Source: an uncultured Rhodospirillales bacterium
GTDB taxonomy: Bacteria; Pseudomonadota; Alphaproteobacteria; Azospirillales; Azospirillaceae
Length of the DNA: 64,000 nucleotides
Assembly (NCBI GenBank): GCA_903920145.1
Contig: CAIXKV010000065.1
Coordinates: 1 to 64,000 of the forward strand
Direction of reading: 5' to 3'
In this document: positions 39,115 through 49,660 of the stretch, piece after piece
How the letters are laid out: each line of letters opens with the position of its first letter
Numbering within the stretch: the stretch's first letter is position 1
Made by a program: the position numbers and the translations under genes
The notes under the pieces: model-generated
What the model was told of the DNA's origin: nothing
Seen by the model: only the letters and a program-made list of their open reading frames with translations
Database searches by the model: none

Positions 39115-39222
39115 GCTTGTGCTTATCTCGCCGAGAGCAAGGCATGGACGGGGTTGGTTTGGCTAGGCTGTGCCGATTTGGGGCGGCTTGCCGTAGGTCT
39201 GTTCCTCCTCTCTCGAGGGTTA

Positions 39223-39297
39223 GGGCGATTAGCTCAGGGGTAGAGCGTCTCGTTTACACCGAGAATGTCGGCGGTTCGATCCCGTCATCGCCCACCA
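39223..39297 (+). tRNA. tRNA-Val (anticodon TAC)
   Basis: 75 bases including encoded CCA. The acceptor stem GGGCGAT pairs with ATCGCCC; the D-arm is TAGCTCAGGGGTAGAGC, the anticodon arm CTCGT-TTACAC-CGAG carries TAC, and the T-arm is GGCGGTTCGATCCCGTC. Lies between lon and an orphan gene. Confidence 0.97.
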
Positions 39298-39477
39298 TCC
39301 CACGCGGTTCCGGTTTCAGTTCGGGTCGACTCGTGGTGAGCGGTCAAGTGTGATTTTTCAGTTTTCGATGGAATTTGGTGTTCGGGGGAGAGTTCGGTCG
39401 CTTTGGGTGGCTGGGCTTGTCGGGGCGTGCCGCGCATTTGGTCGTTCTCGGGTTTGAACACAACAGGGGAGGGGCGG

Positions 39478-39840
39478 ATGACGGAAGACTTGCGATTGGA
39501 TGAGCGCACAGTGCGGTTGCTAGAGTCGGCGATCGATCGGGGGGATGCCGACATTATCGACCTGCTGAAACGGGCCGCAGCGCAGGCTGTGGAAAGGGCG
39601 CCGCCTGTGATGGCGTCCTTGGGGGATGAGCGTCGGTTGGGGGATCGCATCCTCTGGGCGCTGGAATTGGCGCTGGACCAGGAAAACCTGGAGGTGGCGG
39701 AACATCTGGCTTTAGCTTTTGAGGCCGCGATGACTCGATTTGGTGGGCCGGACGCTGTGGAGCAGCGCGAGCTTCCGGAAGGCATGCTTCGTGTTTACGA
39801 GAGGCTCGATGCGCTGCGTCGCCAGCGTTACCAAACTTGA
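39478..39840 (+). CDS. Hypothetical helical protein between two tRNA genes
   Basis: 120-residue, soluble, strongly helical and acidic protein (MTEDLRLDERTVRLLESAIDRGDADIIDLLKRA...). The phrases AIDRGDADIIDLL and LDQENLEVAEHLALAF loosely resemble paired-helix repeats, but there is no family I recognise. GGGGAGGGGCGG precedes the ATG at 39478, a strong ribosome site. An intrinsic terminator overlaps its stop codon. It interrupts the tRNA-Val/tRNA-Asp pair upstream of nuoA. Confidence 0.7.
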   Translation: MTEDLRLDERTVRLLESAIDRGDADIIDLLKRAAAQAVERAPPVMASLGDERRLGDRILWALELALDQENLEVAEHLALAFEAAMTRFGGPDAVEQRELPEGMLRVYERLDALRRQRYQT

Positions 39841-39867
39841 CCCACTTGGGATCAATCATTTTTTTTT
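39837..39867 (+). terminator. Intrinsic terminator overlapping the stop codon
   Basis: TTGA-CCC, loop ACTT, GGG-A-TCAA, followed after three bases by nine consecutive T residues. The stem begins within the TGA stop of the 120-residue protein. Good intrinsic terminator despite one bulged base. Confidence 0.7.
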
Positions 39868-39876
39868 AATCTCGCA

Positions 39877-39905
39877 TTGACAAGGCGTTTCGGCTCCGCT
39901 AAAAC
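39877..39905 (+). promoter_or_regulatory. Sigma-70-type promoter upstream of tRNA-Asp
   Basis: A perfect TTGACA (39877-39882), a 17-base spacer and TAAAAC (39900-39905; four of six matches). It lies just past the preceding terminator and about 74 bases before tRNA-Asp. Confidence 0.55.
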
Positions 39906-39978
39906 CCGCTTCGTCCTTCGGGGCAACGGCGGGCCTCAAAGAAAAGGGCGCCGGTCGCAACGGAAGAATGCGCTTTAA

Positions 39979-40055
<77 letters not shown>

Positions 40056-40074
40056 TTTCCTGTCCCATACTGTT

Positions 40075-40109
40075 GAGCTTGCCGCATACTCGTGAGCGGG
40101 CTCTTTTTT
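40075..40109 (+). terminator. Intrinsic terminator after tRNA-Asp
   Basis: GAGC and CCGC pair with GCGG and GCTC, with a small bulge on the left arm, followed by six T residues (40104-40109). It begins 20 bases after the tRNA CCA and separates it from the nuo operon. Confidence 0.65.
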
Positions 40110-40167
40110 GGTGTCGTAGTGGTGTGTCTAGGGGTGTTGGTGTTCGACGGTTAGCGCGAGGATCGCT

Positions 40168-40536
40168 ATGAGTAACCCACTGCTTTACGACTATTTGCCG
40201 ATTTTGATATTTCTTGCCATTGCTGTGGTGATTTCTGGTGGGGCGATCTTTGGCTCCTACTTGGTGGCGCGGCAGAATCCTGATAGTGAAAAGCTGTCGC
40301 CTTACGAATGTGGTTTTGAGCCGTTTTCGGATTCTCGTACAAAGTTTGATGTTCGTTTTTACTTGGTCTCGATTCTTTTTATTCTCTTTGATTTGGAAGT
40401 TGCTTTTCTGTTTCCTTGGGCCATCTCGCTTAAGGATATTGGGATGTTCGGCTTCTGGTCGATGATGATCTTCCTTGGTATCTTGACTATCGGCTTCATT
40501 TACGAATGGAAGAAGGGAGCGCTGGAATGGGAGTGA
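40168..40536 (+). CDS. nuoA: NADH-quinone oxidoreductase subunit A
   Basis: Membrane subunit of complex I, 122 residues, three helices. The first ([24 protein letters not shown]) is followed by the conserved loop [25 protein letters not shown], which lies near the quinone cavity, then [12 protein letters not shown]. It is the first gene of a complete nuoA-N operon in canonical order and overlaps nuoB by about ten bases. Confidence 0.97.
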   Translation: MSNPLLYDYLPILIFLAIAVVISGGAIFGSYLVARQNPDSEKLSPYECGFEPFSDSRTKFDVRFYLVSILFILFDLEVAFLFPWAISLKDIGMFGFWSMMIFLGILTIGFIYEWKKGALEWE

Positions 40537-41087
40537 TACCAGCCACCGTGGCGCCCGCTGGTGGTGGCCTTCCGGTTCCCGTCGCAGGCCAAGAGGCGTT
40601 GTTCAGGGCGATCAATCAAGAAATTGAGCAAAAAGGGTTTTTGCTCACCCAGCTTGATGCGGTTCTGAACTGGGCGCGGGCCGGTTCGATGTGGCCAATG
40701 ACGTTCGGTCTTGCCTGTTGCGCGGTGGAAATGATCCATGCGTATATGGCGCGCTATGACCTTGATCGCTTTGGCATTATTCCTCGCCCGAGTCCTCGTC
40801 AATCCGATATCATGATCGTCGCCGGAACGCTGACCAATAAAATGGCGCCAGCGTTGCGTAAGGTTTACGATCAGATGCCGGAGCCTCGTTGGGTCATCTC
40901 GATGGGGAGTTGTGCTAACGGGGGTGGGTATTACCACTATTCGTATTCGGTGGTGCGCGGTTGTGACCGGATTGTCCCTGTTGACATCTATGTTCCAGGA
41001 TGCCCGCCCACTGCCGAAGCCCTGATCTACGCCCTGCTTCAGCTTCAGACCAAAATCCGCAACGGTGGCAAGCGTATTTCCCGCTAG
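40527..41087 (+). CDS. nuoB: NADH-quinone oxidoreductase subunit B
   Basis: Peripheral-arm subunit, 186 residues, holding the terminal [4Fe-4S] cluster N2 that reduces quinone. Ligands are visible as the adjacent cysteines in [14 protein letters not shown], with further cysteines in [13 protein letters not shown] and [14 protein letters not shown]. The ATG at 40527 is preferred over 40506 because AAGGGA lies about ten bases upstream; either start overlaps nuoA. Confidence 0.97.
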   Translation: MGVIPATVAPAGGGLPVPVAGQEALFRAINQEIEQKGFLLTQLDAVLNWARAGSMWPMTFGLACCAVEMIHAYMARYDLDRFGIIPRPSPRQSDIMIVAGTLTNKMAPALRKVYDQMPEPRWVISMGSCANGGGYYHYSYSVVRGCDRIVPVDIYVPGCPPTAEALIYALLQLQTKIRNGGKRISR

Positions 41088-41138
41088 AAATTCGTAACGG
41101 GTGCTCACCGCAGCAGAACTCACCGGCGGCAGACCATT

Positions 41139-41768
41139 ATGACCAATCAATCGCTTATGGATTTGGGGGCTCACATCGCGGCTAAACTTGGCGGCGATGT
41201 TCTCTCTACGGAAGTCAGGCTTGGGGAGTTGGTGTTGGTCGTGCGTCGGGACGCCCTGATCGGGGTTCTGACGTTTTTGCGTGACGACCCTTTATGTCTT
41301 TTCCAAGAGCTGATGGATGTCTGCGGTGTCGATTGGCCAAACCGCGAGGAGCGGTTTGATGTCGTTTACAATCTTTTGAGCATCAAGCGCAATCAGCGCG
41401 TCCGCGTGAAGCTGTCCACTGGAGAGGGCGTTCCGGTGCCGTCGGCCACGGATTTGCATCCCGGTGCCAATTGGTTCGAGCGGGAAACTTGGGATATGTT
41501 TGGTATCCTGTTTTCCGGTCATCCGGACTTGCGGCGGATCCTTACAGATTATGGGTTTGAGGGTCATCCGTTGCGGAAGGATTTTCCGGTCACCGGGTAT
41601 GTTGAGGTCCGTTACGACGATGGGTTGAAGCGCGTTGTTTACGAGCCGGTGAAGCTAATCCAGGATTTCCGTGCCTTTGATTTTCTGAGCCCCTGGGAAG
41701 GTCTGACCGATGTCATGCTTCCGGGTGATGAGAAGGCTGGAGTCGTTAAGACCGGGAGCAACCCCTGA
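41139..41768 (+). CDS. nuoC: NADH-quinone oxidoreductase subunit C
   Basis: Peripheral-arm 30 kDa subunit, 209 residues. It carries the family signature [25 protein letters not shown] and the following [22 protein letters not shown]. It has no cofactor of its own and packs between NuoB and NuoD. Its stop shares one base with the nuoD ATG (TGATG), indicating coupled translation. NuoC and NuoD are separate genes here, unlike the fused form of E. coli. Confidence 0.96.
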   Translation: MTNQSLMDLGAHIAAKLGGDVLSTEVRLGELVLVVRRDALIGVLTFLRDDPLCLFQELMDVCGVDWPNREERFDVVYNLLSIKRNQRVRVKLSTGEGVPVPSATDLHPGANWFERETWDMFGILFSGHPDLRRILTDYGFEGHPLRKDFPVTGYVEVRYDDGLKRVVYEPVKLIQDFRAFDFLSPWEGLTDVMLPGDEKAGVVKTGSNP

Positions 41769-42970
41769 TGACCGCCGTCGTCGATACCCAAGAAGAAGAG
41801 ACCCCAATCAAGACGTATACCGTCAATGTTGGGCCTCAGCATCCAGCCGCCCATGGCGTCTTGCGGTTGGTGGCCGAGATGGCGGGCGAAGTGGTGGAGC
41901 GAGCCGATCCCCATATCGGTTTGCTGCATCGCGGTACGGAAAAGCTGATCGAGTACAAAAGCTATTTGCAGGCGATGCCGTACATGGATCGTCTGGATTA
42001 TTGCGCTCCGATGGCGATGGAGCATGTGTTTGTGCTGGGGGTTGAGAAGCTGTTGGGCATCAAGGTGCCCCCCCGCGCGCAGTATATTCGGGTTCTTTAT
42101 GCCGAAATTAGTCGGTTGATGAACCATCTGTTGTGTATCACGACGGGCGCCCTGGACGTCGGTGCGACCACCCCGGCTCTGTGGGGATTCGAAGAGCGCG
42201 AAAAGTTGATGGAGTATTCGGAACGAGTCTCTGGCGCCCGGATGCATGCCAACTATTTTCGGGTTGGTGGTGTTGCCCTAGATTTGCCGGCGGGGCTGTC
42301 CGAAGATATCTATTCGTTTACTGAGACCTATCCAAAATATATTGATGATTTGGATGCGTTGCTGACCAACAACCGGATTTTCAAGCAGCGCACGGTTGAT
42401 ATCGGCGTTGTTAGTAAAGAGCAGGCGTTGGCTTGGGGTATGAGTGGTCCGATGCTGCGGGGGAGCGGCGTTCCTTGGGATCTTCGTAAGTCTCAGCCTT
42501 ATGACGCTTATGATCAGATGGATTTTGATGTGCCCGTTGGTTTGACCAATGACTGTTGGGCGCGTTATTTAGTCCGCATGGAAGAAATGCGGCAGTCCGT
42601 GAAGATCATACGTCAGTGCCTGGAGAAAATGCCGGATGGCCCAGTTCGGACTGACGATCATAAGGTTACTCCCCCGAAACGAGGTGAGATGAAGCGCTCC
42701 ATGGAGGCGTTGATTCATCACTTCAAGCTTTACACCGAAGGATTCCATGTCCCGGCAGGGGAAACCTATACGGCAGTTGAAGCGCCCAAAGGTGAACTCG
42801 GCATCTATTTCATTGCCGATGGCACCAATCGCCCCTATCGCTGTCATATTCGCTCCCCTGGCTTTGCCCACTTATCGGCGCTCGCGTTCATGTCGAAAGG
42901 GCATATGCTCGCCGACGTGGTGGCTATGATCGCCTCCCTCGATATCGTTTTCGGAGAAATCGATCGATGA
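41768..42970 (+). CDS. nuoD: NADH-quinone oxidoreductase subunit D
   Basis: 49 kDa subunit, 400 residues, related to hydrogenase large subunits and forming the quinone site with NuoB. Hallmarks are [17 protein letters not shown] at the N-terminus, [18 protein letters not shown], and the C-terminal [14 protein letters not shown] and DIVFGEIDR. It overlaps nuoE by ATGA. Length and order are those of the alphaproteobacterial and mitochondrial enzyme. Confidence 0.97.
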   Translation: MTAVVDTQEEETPIKTYTVNVGPQHPAAHGVLRLVAEMAGEVVERADPHIGLLHRGTEKLIEYKSYLQAMPYMDRLDYCAPMAMEHVFVLGVEKLLGIKVPPRAQYIRVLYAEISRLMNHLLCITTGALDVGATTPALWGFEEREKLMEYSERVSGARMHANYFRVGGVALDLPAGLSEDIYSFTETYPKYIDDLDALLTNNRIFKQRTVDIGVVSKEQALAWGMSGPMLRGSGVPWDLRKSQPYDAYDQMDFDVPVGLTNDCWARYLVRMEEMRQSVKIIRQCLEKMPDGPVRTDDHKVTPPKRGEMKRSMEALIHHFKLYTEGFHVPAGETYTAVEAPKGELGIYFIADGTNRPYRCHIRSPGFAHLSALAFMSKGHMLADVVAMIASLDIVFGEIDR

Positions 42971-43626
42971 GCACGCCTGCCTCGGTTGGTGCCGTAGAAG
43001 CCTCTTCCCAGCCGGAAAGCTTCGTTTTTACACCTGAGAATGTGGCGGTGGCGGAGACGATCATCTCGCGCTACCCCTCTCAAAAGCGTGCCAGCGCGGT
43101 CATTCCGTTGTTGCATTTGGCCCAGCGTCAACATGCCAATTGGTTGCCTCGGGTGGCGATGGATTACGTTGCCGACTATCTGGGGATGGCGCGGATCCGG
43201 GTGTATGAAGTCGCTACTTTTTATACCATGTTTAACAAAGAGCCCGTTGGTAAACACCTGATCCAGGTTTGTACCACGACGCCTTGTTGGTTGCGCGGCT
43301 CCGATGAAGTTCTTGGGGCTTGCAAAAGACGGCTTGGTATTGGCCCTGGGGAAACAACCTCGGACGGTCAATTTACGGTTGTCGAAGTTGAATGTGCAGG
43401 GGCTTGTGTTAATGCGCCTGTGGTTGCAATTGGTGATGACTATTATGAAGATTTAGATGGGCCAGCGATGGTTGCGCTGCTCGATCAATTGGCTCGGGGA
43501 GAGGCACCTACGCCTGGTTCTCAAACCGGGCGTCGTGGTTCCTGCCCGGCGACGGGGCCGACCACGCTGACCAATCAACCGTCGCTACCGGCTTCGGCCG
43601 GCGCTGTGACTGGTGCCGACGACTGA
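42967..43626 (+). CDS. nuoE: NADH-quinone oxidoreductase subunit E
   Basis: 24 kDa subunit, 219 residues, carrying the [2Fe-2S] cluster N1a in a thioredoxin-like fold. The four ligands lie in [20 protein letters not shown] and [15 protein letters not shown]. The last 45 residues are a Gly/Ser/Pro/Thr-rich tail beyond the usual core, as often seen in alphaproteobacteria. It starts inside the nuoD stop. Confidence 0.96.
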   Translation: MSTPASVGAVEASSQPESFVFTPENVAVAETIISRYPSQKRASAVIPLLHLAQRQHANWLPRVAMDYVADYLGMARIRVYEVATFYTMFNKEPVGKHLIQVCTTTPCWLRGSDEVLGACKRRLGIGPGETTSDGQFTVVEVECAGACVNAPVVAIGDDYYEDLDGPAMVALLDQLARGEAPTPGSQTGRRGSCPATGPTTLTNQPSLPASAGAVTGADD

Positions 43627-43647
43627 TCGCCCAAGGGGGACGGTGGT

Positions 43648-44928
43648 ATGCTGCGCGACGAAGACCGTATTTTTACCAATCTCTACGGTTTTGAAAGTCC
43701 AGGTCTGAAGGCCGCGCAGGTGCGCGGCGATTGGGCCGGAGCGAAGGATATCTTGCTCAAGGGGCGGGATTGGGTGGTCTCCGAGATCAAGGATTCGGGG
43801 CTCCGTGGACGTGGAGGGGCGGGATTTTCGACCGGTTTGAAGTGGTCGTTCATGCCCAAGAAGAGCGATGGCGGCCCGGTTTATTTGGTGGTTAATGCCG
43901 ATGAAGGAGAGCCCGGAACCTGCAAAGATCGCGATATCCTACGACATGACCCGCATAAGTTGGTTGAAGGCATCTTGTATGCGTCTTTTGCGATAGGAGC
44001 CACTGCCGCTTATGTTTATGTTCGGGGCGAATTTGCGCGGGAAATTCAGCGGCTTCAGGTTGCGGTCGATGAGGCTTACGAAGCCGGGTTGGTTGGCAAG
44101 AATGCCTGTGGCGCGGGCTATGACTTAGATGTTTATGTCCATTCCGGGGCCGGTGCGTATATCTGTGGCGAAGAGACCGCGTTAATCGAAAGCATTGAGG
44201 GGAAAAAGGGGCAGCCGCGCAGTAAGCCGCCGTTCCCGGCTCAGGCAGGTTTGTATTCGCGTCCGACTACCGTCAATAATGTCGAGACCATCGCCGCCGT
44301 GCCGACGATTTTGAGGCGTGGTGCGGGGTGGTTCGCAGGGATTGGGCGGCCCAAAAATGCTGGAACGAAGTTATTTTGTATTTCTGGCCACGTTAATAAC
44401 CCCTGCAATGTTGAAGAAACGATGGGGATACCGCTGCGTGAGCTGATTGATAAGCACGCGGGCGGGGTTCGTGGCGGTTGGGACAATTTACTTGCGGTTA
44501 TTCCCGGAGGGTCTTCGACTCCAGTTATTCCTCGCTCCGTGTGTGAGACGGTGTTGATGGATTACGATGGGTTGTCGGAGGTGAGGTCGGCGTTGGGGAC
44601 GGCGGGTGTCATTGTCATGGACAAGTCCACCGACATTGTTCGCGCCATTGCTCGTTTGTCCCGGTTTTATGCTCACGAAAGCTGCGGTCAGTGTACCCCT
44701 TGTCGTGAGGGGACGCCGTGGATGTCGAAAATAATGGATCGCTTGGTCGAAGGGAAAGCGCGGGTCGAGGACATCGACTTGCTGTTTGACATCAGCAAGC
44801 AAATTGAGGGTCGCACGATCTGTGCTCTTGGCGATGCCGCTGCTTGGCCAGTTCAAGGGCTGATCCGACACTTCCGGCCCGAACTGGAGAGTCGCATTGC
44901 TGCGGCTCGCCAGAGCGCCGCCGCCTAA
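43648..44928 (+). CDS. nuoF: NADH-quinone oxidoreductase subunit F
   Basis: 51 kDa subunit, 426 residues, binding FMN and NADH and holding cluster N3. It shows the glycine-rich [20 protein letters not shown] (NADH site), [16 protein letters not shown] (FMN site), [17 protein letters not shown] and the cluster motif [16 protein letters not shown] with a distal [14 protein letters not shown] cysteine. Lies 21 bases after nuoE. Confidence 0.97.
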   Translation: MLRDEDRIFTNLYGFESPGLKAAQVRGDWAGAKDILLKGRDWVVSEIKDSGLRGRGGAGFSTGLKWSFMPKKSDGGPVYLVVNADEGEPGTCKDRDILRHDPHKLVEGILYASFAIGATAAYVYVRGEFAREIQRLQVAVDEAYEAGLVGKNACGAGYDLDVYVHSGAGAYICGEETALIESIEGKKGQPRSKPPFPAQAGLYSRPTTVNNVETIAAVPTILRRGAGWFAGIGRPKNAGTKLFCISGHVNNPCNVEETMGIPLRELIDKHAGGVRGGWDNLLAVIPGGSSTPVIPRSVCETVLMDYDGLSEVRSALGTAGVIVMDKSTDIVRAIARLSRFYAHESCGQCTPCREGTPWMSKIMDRLVEGKARVEDIDLLFDISKQIEGRTICALGDAAAWPVQGLIRHFRPELESRIAAARQSAAA

Positions 44929-44960
44929 CGGCCACCGGTCTTGAAAGGCAAGAGGCTCGC

Positions 44961-47024
44961 ATGCCGAAATTGACCATCGACGGGATGGAAGTCGAAGTCG
45001 AAGCGGGGACGTCAGTGCTTCAAGCCTGCGAACAGCTGGGCATTGAGGTTCCACGTTTCTGTTACCATGAACGGCTCTCGGTGGCTGCGAACTGCCGGAT
45101 GTGCTTGGTTGAGATGGAGCGTTCGCCGAAGCCCATCGCGAGCTGTTCGATGCCTTGTGCTGATGGCATGGTCATTCGCACGAATACCGAGCAGGCTCAA
45201 AAGGCTCGGAAAGGGGTGATGGAGTTGATTTTGATCAACCATCCCCTTGATTGTCCGATTTGCGACCAAGGCGGTGAGTGCGATCTGCAAGATCAGGCTG
45301 TTGCCTATGGTTATGATCGGAGCCGGTATGCCGAGGAGAAGCGCTCGGTTCAGGACAAAGATTTTGGTCCTCTGATCAATGCCGAGATGACGCGTTGCAT
45401 ACATTGTACGCGCTGCGTTCGATTCTGCGATGAGATTGCAGGTGTCGCGGTCCTAGGCGCGGTTGGGCGCGGAACGCATACGGAAATTTCGACTTATGTC
45501 GAGCGGGCCATCACGTCTGAGTTGTCTGGAAACTTAGCCGATGTTTGCCCTGTCGGAGCCCTGACCAGTAAGCCGTATCGCTTCAAGGCGCGGCCTTGGG
45601 AGTTGCGTAAGACCGAGACTGTCGATGTGCTGGACGCTGTTGGCTCGAACATTCGGGTCGACGCGCGCGGCGGTGAGGTTCTGCGAGTTCTGCCTCGACT
45701 TAACGAAGACGTTAATGAGGAGTGGATTTCCGATAAGACTCGTTTTGCCTGTGATGGTCTGAAGAGGCAGCGGTTAGATCGTCCCTATGTTCGTCGTAAC
45801 GGCAAGTTGGAGCCGGTGAGCTGGGATGAGGCTCTTGATGCTGTCGTTGCACGGTTACAAGGCCTTGACGGCGCGCGGATCGCTGGGTTGGCCGGTGACC
45901 TTGTTGATGCCGAAGCCATGATTGCCTTGAAGGATCTGTTGCTGTCGTTGGGATCGCCTCATCTCGATTGTCGCCAGGATGGCGCCCGTTATGATGTGTC
46001 GGAACGGGTTGGTTATCTGTTCAATACGACGATCGCAGGCATCGAACAGGCCGACGTTATCGTGTTGGTTGGTACCAATCCGCGTCTTGAGGCCCCCCTG
46101 GTTAATGCCCGAATTCGCAAGCGGTATCGGGAGGGAGGGCTGAAGGTTGGTGTGATTGGGCCGTCAGTCGAGCTTGGTTACGTCTACGAGCATCTCGGTT
46201 CTGATGCTGGGGTGCTTGCGGCAATCGCGGAAGGAAGCCATCCGCTGGCGGCGACGCTGAAGGCGGCCAGTCGTCCGATGATTATCCTTGGGGCCGGTGC
46301 CTTGGTGCGCGAAGATGGGCCCGCTGTTCAGGCCGTGGCGCGAGAGATTGCCGCTCGCTACGATTTGGTCAGAGACGGCTGGAACGGCTTTAATGTGCTC
46401 CATCTGGCGGCGGCTCGGGTGGGGGCGCTTGATCTGGGCTTCCTGCCTCAAGTCGGGGGGCGCGATACGCGCGGTATCCTTGACGGGGCGAAGGCTGGAG
46501 ATATCGAGGTCGTCTATCTGTTGGGGGCAGACGAAATCGATGCAAGCCGTCTGGGCAACGCTTTTGTGATTTACCAGGGACATCACGGCGACCGTGGTGC
46601 GCATCGGGCCGATGTCGTTTTGCCCGGAGCCGCCTATACCGAGAAAAACGGGACGTATGTCAACACCGAGGGGCGGGTTCAGCAGGCTCGGATGGCGGTG
46701 TTCCCGGCGGGAGAGGCTCGTGAGGACTGGAAGATTCTGAGGGCGCTTTCGGAGAGGTTGGGGCGGCGGTTGCCGTATGACAACCTTGGCCAGATTCGGG
46801 ATCGTTTGGTTGCGGTTAATCCCTTGTTTGCAACGAAGGGAGACGTTCAAGCGGCGCCTTGGCGTCCGTTCGGAGTCTCCGGCGCTTTGCTGGAAGAGCC
46901 GTTTCAGCCGGCGGTTGACAATTTTTATATGACCGACCCAATCAGCCGGGCGTCGTTGACGATGGCGAAATGCACCGACGCCTTTGTGCCCAGCCGCGAG
47001 GGGAAGACCGGGACCCATGGCTAG
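44961..47024 (+). CDS. nuoG: NADH-quinone oxidoreductase subunit G
   Basis: Largest peripheral subunit, 687 residues. The N-terminal ferredoxin domain has cysteines in [22 protein letters not shown]. Next comes the His/Cys region [19 protein letters not shown] and the [18 protein letters not shown] cluster, then a molybdopterin-oxidoreductase-like domain without the cofactor. The ATG at 44961 follows AAGAGG; the frame open to 44844 overlaps nuoF and is not conserved. The stop overlaps nuoH by eight bases. Confidence 0.96.
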   Translation: MPKLTIDGMEVEVEAGTSVLQACEQLGIEVPRFCYHERLSVAANCRMCLVEMERSPKPIASCSMPCADGMVIRTNTEQAQKARKGVMELILINHPLDCPICDQGGECDLQDQAVAYGYDRSRYAEEKRSVQDKDFGPLINAEMTRCIHCTRCVRFCDEIAGVAVLGAVGRGTHTEISTYVERAITSELSGNLADVCPVGALTSKPYRFKARPWELRKTETVDVLDAVGSNIRVDARGGEVLRVLPRLNEDVNEEWISDKTRFACDGLKRQRLDRPYVRRNGKLEPVSWDEALDAVVARLQGLDGARIAGLAGDLVDAEAMIALKDLLLSLGSPHLDCRQDGARYDVSERVGYLFNTTIAGIEQADVIVLVGTNPRLEAPLVNARIRKRYREGGLKVGVIGPSVELGYVYEHLGSDAGVLAAIAEGSHPLAATLKAASRPMIILGAGALVREDGPAVQAVAREIAARYDLVRDGWNGFNVLHLAAARVGALDLGFLPQVGGRDTRGILDGAKAGDIEVVYLLGADEIDASRLGNAFVIYQGHHGDRGAHRADVVLPGAAYTEKNGTYVNTEGRVQQARMAVFPAGEAREDWKILRALSERLGRRLPYDNLGQIRDRLVAVNPLFATKGDVQAAPWRPFGVSGALLEEPFQPAVDNFYMTDPISRASLTMAKCTDAFVPSREGKTGTHG

Positions 47025-48045
47025 CTTCTGGACGTTTGTTTGGCCGCTGATCGTGATCGTTGCCGCGATTGTGGCGATCATCATTCCGGTTTTGATCGGT
47101 GTGGCCTATCTCACCTACGCAGAGCGGAAGGTCATGAGCGCCATGCAGCGCCGGCAAGGGCCGGCGCTGGTGGGCCCGCTCGGATTGCTGCAACCTGTTG
47201 CTGACGGCCTTAAGCTGTTCGGCAAAGAGATGGTTATTCCATCTGGTGCCAATCCCGGCGTGTTCTTATTTGCGCCGTTCTTGACTTTCGTGTTGAGTTT
47301 AGTCGCTTGGGCGGTGATGCCGTTCGGGGCGCACTTGGTGCTGTCAAATATTAATGTCGGCATCCTTTATCTCTACGCGATCTCCTCCCTCGGTGTGTAT
47401 GGGACGATCATGGCGGGGTGGGCGTCGAATTCTCGATACGCCTTTTTGGGCGGTTTACGCTCCGCTGCGCAGATGGTTTCTTACGAAGTGTCGATGGGAT
47501 TGATTATGGTTACAGTGCTGCTGTGCACTGGATCGTTTAATCTCTCTGAGATCGTTCTGGCGCAGCAGACCGTGTGGTTTGCGGTTCCGTTGTTCCCGAT
47601 GTTTGTGATTTTCTTTATCTCGATCCTGGCAGAGACGAATCGGGCGCCTTTTGACTTGCCAGAGGGTGAAGCGGAGTTGGTCGGCGGCTTCTTTACTGAG
47701 TACTCCTGCATGAATTTTGCATTGTTCATGCTGGGAGAATACAGCAACATGATCCTGATGAGCGCCATTGCGGTGGTGCTATTCCTGGGCGGTTGGTTGC
47801 CTCCGCTAAACTTTGGTCCTTTTGCGCCGATCGTTAACTTGGTTCCTGGACCGATCTGGTTTGCGTTGAAGATAGCCTTTGTGTTGTTCTTCTTCATTTG
47901 GATGCGGGCTGCCTTCCCTCGTTATCGCTATGACCAGTTGATGAGGCTCGGTTGGAAAATATTCTTGCCGTTCACGCTGCTTTGGGTGATCGTGACTGCA
48001 TCGGCTCTTGAAATCTTTGGTTGGCTACCTGCGGTCGTTCCGTGA
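47017..48045 (+). CDS. nuoH: NADH-quinone oxidoreductase subunit H
   Basis: Membrane subunit, 342 residues, eight predicted helices, lining the quinone tunnel. Landmarks are [37 protein letters not shown], the acidic loop [26 protein letters not shown], and [18 protein letters not shown] near the end. The start lies within the end of nuoG. No extra domains. Confidence 0.97.
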   Translation: MASFWTFVWPLIVIVAAIVAIIIPVLIGVAYLTYAERKVMSAMQRRQGPALVGPLGLLQPVADGLKLFGKEMVIPSGANPGVFLFAPFLTFVLSLVAWAVMPFGAHLVLSNINVGILYLYAISSLGVYGTIMAGWASNSRYAFLGGLRSAAQMVSYEVSMGLIMVTVLLCTGSFNLSEIVLAQQTVWFAVPLFPMFVIFFISILAETNRAPFDLPEGEAELVGGFFTEYSCMNFALFMLGEYSNMILMSAIAVVLFLGGWLPPLNFGPFAPIVNLVPGPIWFALKIAFVLFFFIWMRAAFPRYRYDQLMRLGWKIFLPFTLLWVIVTASALEIFGWLPAVVP

Positions 48046-48099
48046 ACGGTGGTCGTGCGGTGACGGTGAACAGGCAAGTAAATAAGGAGACGAGACGTC

Positions 48100-48588
48100 A
48101 TGGCGTTTATTGACCGCACAGCGCGCGCCCTGCTTCTCACGGAGTTGGTGGCTGGCATGGCGTTGACCTTTCGCGCTATGTTTAAACAAAAGGTCACTCT
48201 AAACTACCCTCATGAGAAGGGGCCAATTAGCAGCCGCTTCCGGGGAGAGCATGCGCTGCGGCGTTATCCCAATGGCGAAGAGCGGTGCATTGCGTGCAAG
48301 CTTTGCGAAGCCGTTTGCCCGGCTATGGCGATCACGATTGAAGCCGAGCCTCGGTCGGACGGAAGCCGTCGGACCACACGGTACGATATCGATATGACGA
48401 AGTGCATCTATTGTGGTTTATGTCAGGAAGCCTGCCCAGTCGACGCTATTGTTGAGGGGCCCAACTTTGAGTATTCGACTGAAACGCGGGCTGAGTTGTA
48501 CTACGACAAGGAAAAGTTGTTGGCAAATGGAGATCGTTGGGAGGTTCGGTTGGCTGCGAATTTAGCGGCAGAGGCTCCTTACAGGTAA
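48100..48588 (+). CDS. nuoI: NADH-quinone oxidoreductase subunit I
   Basis: 23 kDa ferredoxin-like subunit, 162 residues, holding clusters N6a and N6b. Two [4Fe-4S] motifs are clear: [15 protein letters not shown] and [15 protein letters not shown]. An amphipathic N-terminal helix attaches it to the membrane arm. AAGGAGACGAG precedes the ATG. A 139-base gap follows before nuoJ, the largest in the operon. Confidence 0.97.
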   Translation: MAFIDRTARALLLTELVAGMALTFRAMFKQKVTLNYPHEKGPISSRFRGEHALRRYPNGEERCIACKLCEAVCPAMAITIEAEPRSDGSRRTTRYDIDMTKCIYCGLCQEACPVDAIVEGPNFEYSTETRAELYYDKEKLLANGDRWEVRLAANLAAEAPYR

Positions 48589-48701
48589 GGTGTATTCGAT
48601 CATTCTGCGGTCGTGAGGTTGTGTGGCCTTAACGGTTTAAGTTCTGTGCCAGTCCCTCGTGAGATCAGCAACCACTAAGGCGCCAACGGGCGGTACTTAA
48701 C

Positions 48702-48716
48702 CCTCCGCTGGGGAGG
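48702..48716 (+). promoter_or_regulatory. Hairpin that may mask the nuoJ ribosome-binding site
   Basis: CCTCC (48702-48706) can pair with GGAGG (48712-48716), which is the likely ribosome-binding site 11 bases before the nuoJ ATG. The loop is five bases. This could tune nuoJ translation, but a short local stem may also be chance. Confidence 0.3.
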
Positions 48717-48727
48717 CGGGGAACGCG

Positions 48728-49342
48728 ATGATTGTCGAAAACCTGGTGTTCTACACGTTTTCCGCCATATTGCTGGTATCCAGCATAATGGTAATATCCG
48801 CCCGAAATCCGGTTCACGCGGTTCTGGCGCTTGTCGCCACGTTTTTTTTAGGGGCCGGCCTGTTTGTGTTGTTAGGTGCCGAATTCCTGGCGATGACCCT
48901 GGTCATCGTTTACGTTGGTGCTGTAGCTGTTTTGTTCCTGTTCGTCGTGATGATGCTGGACATAAGCTTTGCCGAGCTGCGCCAAGGGTTCTTGCGTTAT
49001 TTACCCGTTGGCGGTTTGGTTGGCTTGGTTTTGGTGGTGGAGTTGGTTCTGGTTGAACTCCATTGGACAGTTACGCCGAAGGTGTTGGATAAGCCGGCTG
49101 CCCCGATCCCGCCATCAGATCAAGTCTCAAATAGTCATGCTCTGGGGCATATTCTGTACACGCAGTACTTCTATTTGTTTCAGGCATCGGGCTTGATTCT
49201 GCTGATCGCCATGATCGGAGCCATCGTACTCAGTTTGCGCAGTCGGGCCCACGTGCGTCGTCAGTCGGTTGCAGCGCAGGTGGGGCGTCAGACTGCAGAC
49301 GCAGTGGCGGTGCGGCAAGTCTCGACCGGAGGAGGCGTTTGA
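48728..49342 (+). CDS. nuoJ: NADH-quinone oxidoreductase subunit J
   Basis: Membrane subunit, 204 residues, five helices. The third carries the pi-bulge region [25 protein letters not shown], a conserved hinge in proton-pump coupling. The hydrophilic C-terminal tail (about 30 residues after [11 protein letters not shown]) is longer than the core family. Its stop shares a base with the nuoK ATG. Confidence 0.95.
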   Translation: MIVENLVFYTFSAILLVSSIMVISARNPVHAVLALVATFFLGAGLFVLLGAEFLAMTLVIVYVGAVAVLFLFVVMMLDISFAELRQGFLRYLPVGGLVGLVLVVELVLVELHWTVTPKVLDKPAAPIPPSDQVSNSHALGHILYTQYFYLFQASGLILLIAMIGAIVLSLRSRAHVRRQSVAAQVGRQTADAVAVRQVSTGGGV

Positions 49343-49650
49343 TGGAAATCGGACTCGGGCATTACTTAACCGTTGCCGCGATCCTATTTACAATTGGGGT
49401 CTTTGGCATCTTTTTAAATCGAAAAAACGTCATCACGATCTTGATGTCAATTGAGCTGATGTTGCTCGCTGTGAATATCAATCTTGTGGCGTTTTCTGCT
49501 TATCTGCATGACTTGGTGGGGCAGGTCTTCGCCATGTTCATTCTGACGGTCGCAGCGGCCGAGTCGGCGATTGGTCTTGCCATTCTGGTCGTGTATTTCC
49601 GCAACCGCGGTTCGATCGCGGTTGAAGACATCAACATGATGAAGGGCTAG
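49342..49650 (+). CDS. nuoK: NADH-quinone oxidoreductase subunit K
   Basis: Membrane subunit, 102 residues, three helices, related to MrpC. Two membrane glutamates needed for proton transfer are visible in [19 protein letters not shown] and [16 protein letters not shown]. The ATG at 49342 overlaps the nuoJ TGA; a TTG one codon earlier is a less likely start. Ten bases separate it from nuoL. Confidence 0.97.
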   Translation: MEIGLGHYLTVAAILFTIGVFGIFLNRKNVITILMSIELMLLAVNINLVAFSAYLHDLVGQVFAMFILTVAAAESAIGLAILVVYFRNRGSIAVEDINMMKG

Positions 49651-49660
49651 GACGGCCGCC